Shown here one piece after another: positions 23,242-35,075 of a stretch of DNA of 64,000 nt. Source of the DNA: Chlorops oryzae. Its lineage: Eukaryota > Arthropoda > Insecta > Diptera > Chloropidae. A program made the position numbers and the translations under genes. The stretch covers positions 35,412,502 through 35,476,501 of the forward strand of contig CM035808.1 of the NCBI GenBank assembly GCA_020466095.1, given 5' to 3'. The notes beneath the pieces were generated by a model. The model worked only from the letters and a program-made list of their open reading frames with translations. It searched no databases and was not told where the DNA came from. The number at the start of each line of letters is the position of its first letter. Position 1 is the stretch's first letter.

Positions 23242-26200
23242 TTTATTTTTGACACGATAAAAATATTTAAGGACAGAAAGGGTTAACTGTTTCGTTAAAT
23301 CATTTCTATAGAGCAATATGGGTGTCTATTTGATGAGTAGGTATATGAACATGCACAGTCACATTGGTCGGTCGGTCTATCTGTCTGGCTCGCTCTGAAT
23401 CTTTTATCAGATTGAGTCCGGGTAATAGTTTTATTTTAATGTTTCTAAAAACAATTATGCGTAGTACGTTTTCTTTCAAGCGTATATAAATTAAATGGTG
23501 CTACGACTAAAAAATATTGATAAAAATTCGCAAAACCTTTCCTAGCGGATATTTAAAAAACGCGAGCTCACTTTTAATTTTTAAGCATATATTTAGATTC
23601 GGCGAAGCAAATACTACAAAAAAAAAAATTGCTTTCAAGTCAAAGGCACGCAAAAAGTTCGATTTTGTTGTGTAGTGTAATTAACATCAATTTTTCTTTG
23701 ATGGAGATTAAGACTTTATAAGAGAGCTTAAAAGAGCTTGAAGGTATGAAGAGCAAATTCGCAGTGAATATGACGAAATTATTCATTAGACTGTCAAAAT
23801 ACACTGGATTACAAAATTTGGATTTTCGTGAGCGCAGAGTCAAAATGCTCAAGAATGTTTCATTGCCATATTCTGAGTTGATTCTTCATACATTCAGGTA
23901 TGAATATAAGCATTGGGATTTGCGCTCATTAGCTTCATATGCCTTTAGTCGGTCAGTTCGCAACCAAAATTTTTATATGAAAGTGCTACAAATATTTGAA
24001 TACAGCAAACGGATTTGATCAAGTAAAGCTGGCGCGAAGACTTATAAAATACGTTTGAAAATTTAAACTATCGATGTTTTTAAACACAGCATCGGTTAGA
24101 ACATTTGATATGTCATTTGAAAAGTTTGATTTTCTGCATTTCAATTATCATCATTTTGTAATCAGTTTGTAGAAGAATTGTTGTTTCAGCGCATGCCAAT
24201 TTTCTTTGTAATCTAGTGTTATCTTAAAATACAGACAAGCCCCGTATATGACGTAAGAAGTCTTTCAAATTATTTTATGCTGATTCTTAAATCGTTTCCC
24301 GTTTCCCTGAACATCTGTTTGTCCTGAATCTTGCTCCTTTATTTGCTCAAATATTATAATTACCTACGTATATTTTAAATTAAAAAAATATATATTTATT
24401 TCTCCCTTGCCGTTATTTGCCGTTATTAACTGATGTTGGGGAAAACTTTGGATCTTATTTAAACAAACTGAAACGGTTCATGACTTCCTCACGGCCTTTC
24501 AGAGAACGTATCTTTATTGTTATGAACGAGAGATCAGTGTTCCCGCTTTTCTATCATACCTCCTCTTAATTCGGTAAAAATCTGTTTTTGTTTTCGCTGG
24601 TATGTATATATTTTCGTATGTATATATTTTCGATATTTCTCTTAGCAGCTCTTAGACGTCAGACGATATTCTAAAAATGTCAACATTGTTTTTTCACCTT
24701 TATTGCATGAGATAGAGCCACAAACTGCTTAATGACATTTGTGATCCGAAACATTTAAAGGCTGAATTTCGCGCTGATATGTTTAGTAATAAGTTTTTTT
24801 TTTTAATTTAAACTGAGGTGTTTGTTTTTGTTTTCCTAGTCAAATCAAAAGAATGAGGTACATACTTACAAATCAAAATGGGTAAGAAAAAAATATATGG
24901 ACTTGTTATATATCCTGGCTGCTTGAAAAAATCCCTTCAATGGAAAAGGGCTTTCCATTGATAGAATTAAAATTTCATTAGAGCAAAGAACCTTTTTCAA
25001 AAAAAGTCCCACATTTCCATCAAACAGAAACTCAGAAACTTTAATACCATCGTTAAGGGAGGCGAAAATTTGCCGGCTTAAATAATATCCTATTATGTGC
25101 GGATTTATGTTGGCGGAGTTTTGCGACTAATCTTCGTATCGTGACAAATGTGTGTTCCTTTGAGCTACCTCTCATATCGGAGGCGATTTTGACCCCCTAA
25201 TACTAACCCTGCTTACGTCCATGGTGAGAAGGATGTTTTATCAAAATAAGTACATTTGAAAACGGAAAAGGTACCCGGTTAACTTGCCACTCACATCAAA
25301 ATAACTTTTCCTCTTGAATACTATACAATAATGCTGGTTATTGTTGCATTTAAATATTTTCTATTGCTCTTGTTGTTAAACGTAAAATAAAATTCGGAAA
25401 AAACCACCTTAAGCTGAATCAAATGATGGACACATTTTTCATGGAATCCGAGATCTAATCCCTTAAATATGGAAACTCAGTTTTCCGACGCCAAAAGCTT
25501 TTTAGCCCATTTTCTCTTGCGCTTGGGCATAATTTAAAAAAATACAAACGACCTAAAGGTGACTGGAAAATGCAAAAAGCCAAGAAATCACAAGAATCCA
25601 GCACACGCAACAATGTTATGTTGATATTTGACATGAATCCATTCAAACGTTGACTTCCAACCTTACACCCACACACACATATACCATATAAATGCATTTT
25701 TTTTTTTTTTTTGGAGCAGTAATATCAAAGCAATATACATCATCCTTCTGCTTAGAGTTTTCTCTCAATAGGCTGCTTGAAATGTAGCACTTTTCATCTC
25801 TTCCAAAGCCGAAAAAGAATATATTCACCTGAAGAATGCATTTAACATACGGTTGAGCGTTGAGCGTTGAGTGTTTTCCCTCATTCACTTCAATTTTTCT
25901 TTCTTATTTAAATGGTCTGACCGACTTCATTGCTTCATTGCCCCAATCGGCGAGCATGTACCTGTGTATGTGTGTGTATGTGTGGAGCATGCATATGGCG
26001 ATGAGGACACTGCATATGTTCAGGTCTGCCATTCACAAGTGCCGCACATAAAAAAGCGCTTGCAGCTCATCACTTCAAATGAAAAGAGATCTTCTTTCCA
26101 TTTTCGTTTTCGTGTTCGTTCGTTTTGTTTTGAGATGAATTTTTCTTGCCTTGCTTCCTTTTTCCTTTGTGCCTTCAGCACCTTTTTATGCTTGCCACTT

Positions 26201-29200
26201 TATGGGTTAAACACCTGTGGCACTTTACTCGTTCTTGCAATGGCTTTGCTGGTAATGTGGCAGGCACATATCATCGCTTCGACATTGGCGGCGGTGATGG
26301 TGGCGGCGGTGATGGTGGCGGCGGCGGCGTCAAGTGAATGAAGTGAATTTTCTTGTTTTCCGATTTTTCATTCATCTCCTTAAGTGCCTCCTTTTTGGTT
26401 TTTATAACTATCACTTTCACTCGCACAAAATGGCCTTAGGGAAATGCGGCTCATCTCTTTGGCCGCAATTGCCTGGATTGCCCCAGTGAAGTGTTAAGTA
26501 GAGTGTAGTATGTAGCTTGTAAATTGTTGCTTTCAACTGCAAGAACTCTCACAATTGCAACTGTATGAAGTGATTTTTTGTCTGCTAGGTAAAATGGTTT
26601 GTTTTTTTTCTTCTTATTCATATTTCAACAGTTCAACAGAAATGAGAAAAGCTAGACTTTTGTGCCTTTTCATGTTCTTTTATTGCTGATCCAGAGCGAT
26701 CCGGTTTTGTGAGCTTTCGTGTTCGAGTTTTAACCCTTTTACAATTATATAAGGCATATGGTCCTCAAAACTGAATGCTCTTTGATGGGCATTCTTTGTT
26801 TATGGGATGCTCTCAGAGGAAAATTGCTCAAGTTATTACGGTCTGCATTTTGTCGCAAGTGGGTAATTGCATTGGCAGTGGTCATTACGTTGGTCATCCT
26901 TTATTTTAAGAGTAAATTGAGAAGAAAAAAGAATTGATCAGGAAGATCAAAAAAGGCTCAGTTGTTGTTCGAAATCCTATGCTCGTAGCGGCGTATACTA
27001 GCGTATAAAATATTTAAACTTTTAAAATCTCTAGCCAGTTCCATTGGTAACATTTTAAGCCCTTATATGTCCAGATCAGGTAAAAATTAGAGAGATATTC
27101 GAGAATTAACAAATCTTAAGCGTTGAATTTTGATATGAATTGTACCCTCAAGGTATGCATATCAATATTTAAGGCAAAAATTTCCTCTAAGTTTTGAGTA
27201 TTTTCCAGTGAAATTTTGTTCGAACTGTGATGATGATAAACACAATTTCACTATATATTTCTGATATCGTGGTTATGTTGAAATATTTTCAGGAAAACTG
27301 ACGATTTTTAATATCAAAATTTTTTGATGTACACTTTTGGGCGACTCAATTTGAAGAGACTTCATACCAAACTTCGAAGGCAATTCGTCACGGGTTATCG
27401 TGATCCAATCACAACAATATTTAATATTTAAGCTAATAGGACCATTTAGAGAAAAAATTGGAGGGTATGCATTTAAGAAAAATTACTTCCATATTTGTGG
27501 GACACCGTAATGATCATCCTTTACGGCGAATTGTGCTGCCCGTTTATTTTCTCGATCTCGCCGCTGATGAAACCACATGCAGAGACTCAACGGCGAACTC
27601 GGACAAGCATAGATGCTGATTAATTCAAAAACTATAATTTTACAAACATTTTAAAAGCTCTTCATATTTATTTGCATACTTTTAGGTGATAAATGTAACT
27701 TTATTCCAACCAAAGGAGACTCCTTTTCTGGAGCGCCCGTGCTCCTTAAGACGGTCCTACAAGAGCTCGAAATGGGCACTTTTTTGGGAGAAAAGAGCAC
27801 AGAGTCTAATATGGAAAAAGTTTGCCTTTAGGGATTTCAAAATTTATATTTCAGGAGTTCTAGAATGCTCCTTTCACTAATCAAAAAAAAAGTTTCTTTT
27901 TGTTATAAATTTAAAAAAATCTCCCTAGTTATTGTGTTTTGAGCCCTTTTCAAAAAGACTTCGTAAGCACTACTTTAAAGAGTTCCGTTAGGACTCCTTT
28001 AACGATCCTATTCGGAGAACTGCGAGAACACCTCCTTAAGGTGTTTATAAAGGAATCTTTTTACACTCATTTTCAGAGCGCTCCGAATATGGTTGGCTAG
28101 GCATCAATTAAGCATTTAAAATTGTTAAAAGAAAATGTAGGTACTTTCTGCTTTAATTATACCCGAGAGACGGATTCATTTTCCACAGGCCCGGACTTGT
28201 TCTAAGGGCCCGTATTACCTTAAGTCAGCCCGAATTACTAACTAAGTAGTTCTAGCCGAGGACCGAAATTCCTGTGCACGAACCTGACTTTACACTATAA
28301 GCAGAAATACGGACCCTAACGAGACCAAACTCAAGACCGCTTAGCATTGCAAATGTGCACGAATCTAGTCCTATTTGTGAACCTTTCCATTCACTCCACT
28401 GGATAATTGCGGTTCCTAACCAAATCTGTTCAATACAGCAAAGCAAAGCCAACAAAAAAATTTGAAGAATTCTCAAAGATGGAGAAGAAGTTTAATCAAT
28501 TGGAAAAGTAAATGCACAAAGAATTTATCCGTGAGTCTACAAATTTTCCTAACATAATTCACTAACCTTGGAAAATGATTTTTATTTTAGGAATAAGCAA
28601 ACAACCAAACAAATTATTCGAAATCCACTCAAGCTCAATTGATCGATTGTAATAAAATGTTAATGTCGTTATTAAAGCACAGTAATTGGGGGTTCGAATT
28701 GATTTTGCATCGACTGTTTACCACTGTAAACCAGAGGGCAAGGGCCAACGACAAATGAACCTGCACCTGCGATCCCGCATGATTGCAGCAACGAATTCGC
28801 CACTAATCATTTGCGAGACAAATGCGGTTTATTGGGAATACGAAAATATCGTATTTTGTAAAATTTTCCAAGGAAAAGTAATTTCGTGCTCCAGTATGAA
28901 TCGAACAAATTGAATTGTTGCATAAAATGTTTTTACAGATAATGTCAGGAGCGGAAGTATGGATATATTGCTCTCTACCCTGTCGGAAGTCGAGTGTTGT
29001 CGAATGAATTTATTTTCCATTGCATACATTTAGGGAGCCAGTTCTGTCAAAAAATTCCTGCACACATTGCGTTTCTTTTGCATCGTCATCATCATCGTCA
29101 TCGTCATCGTTGGTCGGTTGAGTGTCTGAGCAAAATGTTCGTTCGATTTTCTATCGGAATTGTTGTAGTCTTATGGAGCATTTGCATATTTCAAGCTTTG

Positions 29201-30547
29201 AAATTTGCAATTTCAATTAAAATTCGAGGTACACGAGATGACTAGCAAATACTCTACATTAAACTTATATAAATCTATGGTACGAATAAATCTGTGCATT
29301 TCATATGATTTATATAGAGCTCTTCTTGAATGGGAAACGTGCAAGGACGATGGATGATTTGGAAGAAAGTACTGTATTTCCCCGCTTATTTAACTCCATG
29401 GAAAACTTCATGTTGTGGAAATGAAATCAAATTTAAGGAAGACCAGATTGAGCTCTTACTGAATTGGAAGCTTTGAGAAGCCCTCTTTAAAAAGAAAAAT
29501 GTAAAAAAGTATTAATGAAAATATGATTCGAAGGGCAACAGGAGATAATTAAATGTGTTTGGGTGGAAGATCGCATCAACAAAACATTGTTTTTTTGAAT
29601 TTTCGAGTCACTTTTCAGCCTTCGGGATATGCTTTTTGATTTCTAATTGAGTTAATAAGGTGTAAATTTTTAAAAGTTATTGCTTGACTCCTGTCCTAAA
29701 GGAGTGATATAATAAATAATCTAAATATTGAACAAAAGAAAAACCTTTAGACCTTCTTCAAAATTGTTCTGTCGTCGATTGTATTTTTTGAATTATGCCC
29801 AAGCGCAAGAGAAAATGGGCTACAAAGCCTTTGGGGTCGGAAAACTAAGGGATTAGATCTCGGATTCCATGAAAAATGTGTCCATCATTTGATTCAGCTT
29901 AAGGTGGTTTATTCCGAATTTTATTTTACGGTTAACGACAAGAGAAATAGAAAATATTTAAATGCAACACACAAAAGTATGCATATAAATTTTAAGGATA
30001 CTTTCGACGTTGTATATCTAACGATTCTCGGAAATATTTGAATCAATGCTCATCTTTAGGAAGATTTTTGTTCTATAATTGAGAGAAAATTCTTGGAATT
30101 GTAACAAATCTAAAAAAAAATATAACCTCATAAGTAATAGATAACCAAATAAATTATTATATTATTTTATAGTATTAAATAATGTATTTATATTATATTA
30201 TTATTATATATTTTGTTATGGTAATAGAAAACAAAATTGCAGCACTTAAAGTATGCGTGTAAATATGAAGAATATTTGTAATTGTTGGAAATCTGTAATT
30301 CTACTATGTATGTCCATTTAAACATATCTAGGGCAAAGATTTTAGGAACTGTGAGATTTTTCTTATAGCTTTAATAAAGTTTTTTTGAATATTCAAGGGC
30401 ATACACTAAGGTGTTGAATTATATATTATATCCTGTTGCCCTACTCATATTCTATTATTATATTTATATATATAAAATATGAAGGATTTAAGCTCAACAT
30501 CTAAAAGTATGAATATCAATATATAAAATAAATCCGATAGTCATATT

Positions 30548-30750
30548 CAGGGCTCTGATTTTGTTGACTTATGGGGAAAACATTTTTCTTTCCCACATTT
30601 TGGGAATAAGTTCAGCCAAGCTGATCTTCAAACCACTTTCATATTGAAGCTAAAGGTCGATCTGAATCTTAACTTTATGAGAGTTGAACAAAATTTGTAC
30701 TCCATAAAGTATGCTTTAAATTTATAAAATTCAACAAAATCCAAGCCCTA
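30548..30750. mobile_element. hAT-type MITE, CAGGGCTC family, copy 2
   Basis: Counterpart of 14218-14420 with the same imperfect 8-base flanks GTCATATT and GCCATATT. Confidence 0.75.
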
Positions 30751-31037
30751 GCCATATTGAAGCCTTAGACAATAAGATTTTTGTTTTCAGCTTTATGCCC
30801 TCCTCTGACTGCATGTTGATTAAATGAATACAGTTTCTATATACTCATTTGAATCAGGGGGAAACTCCCTCTTATGTGGCAATCTGCAATTTTAACTGGG
30901 CTCTATCTTATTATTTCTACTCCCAACTGCATCGAACTATCAACTTGTGAAGTAAATAAGGATGCAATCTATTTAAATCGATATAAACGGTTTATTTAAT
31001 TGAAGAAAAAAAAAATAAGCGCTTTTGAGTTCAAAAT

Positions 31038-31755
31038 TATTTAGCTACCCGTTTATTTGTGTCAAGACAACTGTATTGTCAGGCTCGTCTGACTTAAACA
31101 CCCTTAACTGGTTTTAAACTAATAATTATTGTTGTACATAAAACATGTTTTCCCCCATTAACTAACTGGCTTGGAAGAAACTGCAACCTGCATGGAGTCT
31201 CACAATGATTACCCACATTAAATCGTTTATCATTTACAAGAAGCTTTGTTTTTTGTGACCGCAGAAATTAAAAATTGAATTCACAAATCGTTGAAATTTC
31301 TTCGGAAGTAGAAAACAAATTTCAGACTAATGATCTTTGTAGCTTTTGTAATTAATTATCCTTATTGAAAATATGCAAGGAAAAGTAATCAAATCTTATT
31401 AAAATTTCTAACGTTTTATTTCTAGGTCTACGAGATGATAGTTAAACCCATTGGTGAACTGATCTAAACGTTACAACGAAGCAACCCTCTAGTTTCGGGT
31501 AGTAAAAAACGAATCCGAAATTATTTTTTTATTATTTTCTTTAATTTATTGGAATAATTGGGATAAAATAAAATTTCATATTGAAGATGTTAAAACTTCT
31601 CCCCCATAGGCTTTATTTTAACGTTTTGAGCCTATGTGATTGTTAAAAACAAATACAATAAATCGAATTGTGAACAGTACTTATGGTTTGAATCATAGAT
31701 TATTTTAAGAAAAATTAAGAGCGGACCTTTTTTAATATAGGTTTTAATGCATTTT
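31038..31755. other. Intergenic; Helentron-like 3' fragment at its start
   Basis: At 31073-31114 the sequence ATTGTCAGGCTCGTCTGACT, then ACACCCTTAACTGG and TTTT, matches the 3' end of the element at 31756-32629. That end lies about 35 bases beyond the right border of large copy 2. The rest shows no gene. Confidence 0.5.
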
Positions 31756-32629
31756 TATACCCGACACACTCTGTGTCGAGGGTATATTGCGTTTGTTGGG
31801 TTGTGTGTAACACCCAGAACCAGTCAAGATAGACTATACAAAATGTATATAGAAATGATCAGCGTCACCAGGAGATTCGATTTAGACATGTCCGTCTGTC
31901 CGTCTGTCCGTCTGTCTGTCTGTCCGTCTGTCTTTATACAGTTATCTTATCGAAGGAGTTGAGCTATCTTGACAAAATTTTGTATGCGTGCTCACGGGGA
32001 CATGAGTAAGACTAAGTTCGAGAATGGACCCGATCGGACCATTTTTAGGGGTACCTCCAGTACTAGGGTCTGTTACGAAAATCACAAAAACTGCTCTAAA
32101 ATCGGAGTTTTTCAAGATATTTTGATGAAATTTGGCATTTGAACATATTTTAGGCCAATTAATGTGATTTACAAAAATCAGAAAAATGGGCGTGGCAGAA
32201 GGGCGTTTTTCGAAAATTGTCTCCTACTCCCGAAACGCCTATGGGACTTGAACGAAAATTGGCACTTATACTTCCTTTGTTACCATAAACATCCTGCCCA
32301 AAAATTTTCTGGATTGGTTCATTATTAAGGGTACCTCCAGTACTAGGGTCTGTCACAAAAATCCGAAAACTGCCCCAAAATCTGACTTTTTCCAAATATT
32401 TCAATGAAACTTAGAATTTGCGCGTATATTTAAGCCTCCGATTAGAATTCCGAAAAATTGGAAAAGTGGGCGTGGCAAAGGGGCGGTTTGCATAAAGAAA
32501 TTTAAAAAAATGCGGTATAAGGGGCCCCTATGGCCTTAACCAACTCCTGATATTAAAAATTATTTGAATATGTGTGTCTGTGTCGGGTATTCTATTGTCA
32601 GGCTTGCCTGACTATAACACCCTTACTTG
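31756..32629 (+). mobile_element. Helentron-like element, TATACCCGACACAC family
   Basis: It opens with the palindrome TATACCCGACACAC/GTGTCGAGGGTATA. It has a GTCCGTCTGTCC tract at about 31890-31930 and GGGCGTGGCA boxes. It ends with the hairpin GTCAGGC-TT-GCCTGAC, then ACACCCTTACTTG and TTTT. Layout and last bases parallel the DINE-like family at 2944-3365, but the sequence is otherwise different. It is 874 bp and non-coding. A deletion copy lies at 39455-39591. Confidence 0.65.
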
Positions 32630-32702
32630 TTTTTTCATAAATTTTGTACATACTTAAACGGTGTTTTATTTTAATAAAAATAAGGAACATAAATAATCGC
32701 TG

Positions 32703-34497
32703 ATTACACTAGTTTACAGCCAATTTGTTCAGGAAACACCACTCTACTTTTCTTATAGATTTTGGGTCCCTGAATCCGAAAACCTCATCGAAAATTTTTT
32801 GAATGGATTGGTTTTTGAGATATGACCATTTGAAATTTTGGCTCTTTTTTTTCAAAAGTACTTTCATTTGATGGATCATATCTCGAGATAGAAACAAACT
32901 ACCTAGTTAAATGATGTACTAACTTAAAGAATATAAAATTTTAAATCAAAATATGTCCCTTTCTTATGATATTATGGTACAGTGTCAATGTAACATAAGC
33001 CAAAAGTTCAAAAAAATATTTTTTCTATTCAAAATTAAGAAAAAAATATCATGTTTAAATTTTAAAAAAATACAAATCCTAAGACTGTATTTTTTTTTGA
33101 AAAACCACACGTATAAAATGAACCCTTGTGAAGAAAACGTGATACCAACGAATAAAATCTATGGGTTAATATTGAAGTTATGACCATTTATGTGCAACTT
33201 TCAAAGTGCTTCTTTCGTTTACACCAACGCGTATGCTTTAACATTTTTAAAATTATGAAAGTCTCTTTATTTATTTTACTCAATAAAGTATGCTTTACAT
33301 TTTTCACGCTATCAAAATCAATTAAGCAAACGAAAATTAGAAATAGTTTGATGTTTTCTTTTGTCTTTTGTAAGACTTTCATAATTTTAAAAATGTTAAA
33401 GCATACGCGTTGGTGTAAACGAAAGAAGCACTTTGAAAGTTGCACATAAATGGTCATAACTTCAATATTAACCCATAGATTTTATTCGTTGGTATCACGT
33501 TTTCTTCACAAGGGTTCATTTTATACGTGTGGTTTTTCAAAAAAAATACAGTCCTAGGATTTGTATTTTTTTAAAATTTAAACATGATATTTTTTTCTTA
33601 ATTTTGAATAGAAAATAGATATTTTCGATACAAGTGTCGAAATGAAGCTTTTTTTGCACGAGTGGTAAATGTTGTAAAACGAGGCGCAGCCGAGTTTTAC
33701 AATACCACGAGTGCGAAAAAAGCTGAGTTTCGACACGAGTGCCGAACAATATTTTATGCAATAAGATTTCAAATTGGATTTTAACCTAAATTTAAGAAAG
33801 CGTGTTTTTTGTTTGTTTGTTATTGTGAAGAAATTTTTTATTTTGATTTGACAGATTCATAATTTGAAAATCTATATTATACAACTTCGTAGTATGCTCT
33901 GCTTATTTTTGCCTTGTATTTTTTTAAATGCGTGCATTTTGAAATTTTTTATTGCACGCCTTGCCTTGTATTTTTTGAAATGCGTGCGTTTTGAAATTTA
34001 TTATTGCACGCCTTGAAATTCATTCTTAAAAAACCATGTAGTATGCCATGCTTTTTGTTTGTATATACAATTTTTTATACTTTCTCAAAACTAGTGTCAT
34101 AATATGCTTCATTATGATTTTAAAATCGACATCATAATAGGCCTATTATGATGTCGAATTGCATAAAATATTTTTTTGAACTTTTGGCTTATGTTACATT
34201 GACACTGTACCATAATATCATAAAAAAGGGACATATTTTGATTTAAAATTTTATATTCTTTAAGTTAGTACATCATTTAACTAGGTAGTTTGTTTCTATC
34301 TCGAGATATGATCCATCAAATGAAATTACTTTTGAAAAAAAAGAGCCAAAATTTCAAATGGTCATATCTCAAAAACCAAACCATTCAAAAAATTTTCGAT
34401 GGGGTTTTCGCATTCAGGGACCCAAAATCTATGAAAAAAGTAGAGCGGGATCAACTGTACATTTATTTTTTTTAATTTTGTAAACTAGTGTTATAAA
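32703..34497. mobile_element. 1.8-kb nested foldback element
   Basis: Outer arms 32703-33019 and 34168-34497, and inner arms 33020-33263 and 33373-33615, form one long palindrome with a 109-base loop. The right arm is split by a 552-base insertion at 33616-34167. The ends share ACACTAGTTTACA in inverted form. The inner arms are almost perfect: the first 28 codons from both strands (33180 plus, 33457 minus) are identical. No coding function; a foldback-type DNA element is the simplest reading. Confidence 0.75.
33616..34167. repeat. Insertion inside the right arm of the foldback
   Basis: This block has no counterpart in the left arm. It contains a short inverted repeat (GCACGAGTGGT ... ACCACGAGTGC, 33657-33710) around GTAAAACGAGG/CCGAGTTTTAC. 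It also has a tandem pair of roughly 52-base units with GCCTTGTATTTTTT and TTATTGCACGCC (33910-34013). Origin unknown; no clear target duplication. Confidence 0.55.
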
Positions 34498-34756
34498 GTA
34501 ATCGTTTGTACCAATTTTATCGCTATTGACCGCTTCACGCTGCCGTAAGAAAGAGAGAAAGAATTTTTGTCATATTTCCGACGAGTTTTCATTACGAAAT
34601 TATATTATATTTTAAGAGCGTCCAATTCTGTGATTTAGAGTGGCCAATTTTACATTAAGAGTGGCTAGAGCGGCCAGAGCGGCCGCCTTAAAATAATCCA
34701 TGGTTTGAATAAAGATTAAAAATATTGATTTTTAATATTATATCTAATTAGTATTA

Positions 34757-35073
34757 CAGTGTACTTTCCCCCTGCGGATACCCCTCTTAAGCGGACACAA
34801 TTTTTAAGCGGACATCCTTCATAAGTGGACACTTTTAGAGGACGATCTAGTATTGCTCTCTCTCCTCTCTAGTGTACTCTTTCCTTCCGGACACCCCTCT
34901 TAAACGCACACCCCTCTTAAGCAGACATGCCTCTTAAGCGGACACCCCTCTTAAGCGGACACCACTCTTAAGCGGACACCCCTCTTAAGCGGACACGCCT
35001 CTTAAGCGGACACACCTCTTAAGCGGCCGTATTTTTCGGTCCCATAGGTGTCCGCTCAAGAGAGAGTACACTG
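34757..35073. mobile_element. TA-flanked element made of 17-bp units
   Basis: Ends CAGTGTACT and AGTACACTG with TA on both sides (34755-34756 and 35074-35075), as in Tc1/mariner/pogo-type elements. Inside, units of about 17 bases (CCTCTTAAGCGGACAC) are repeated, with degenerate copies near the left side and cleaner ones at 34900-35020. The right end carries the unit inverted (GTGTCCGCTCAAGAG), so unit and terminal repeat are the same sequence. Non-coding, 317 bp. Confidence 0.8.
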
Positions 35074-35075
35074 TA

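Larger units (their letters stand above)
21608..31037 (+). repeat. Large direct repeat, copy 2
   Basis: A 9.43-kb near-identical counterpart of 5025-14707 (period about 16.58 kb, about 16.33 kb after the MITE missing here). It carries the same nested elements: DINE-like 22218-22713 and 22934-23241, inverted arms about 25342-25543 and 29783-29973, and a CAGGGCTC MITE at 30548-30750. The sequence is AT-rich and without a defensible gene. Either a recent segmental duplication or two haplotypes laid in tandem by the assembler. Confidence 0.95.

Noticed and set aside
33180..33457. Two 89-codon frames, one on each strand, with the same first 28 residues
   Set aside because: They are the mirror image produced by the inner arms of the foldback, not a gene pair.
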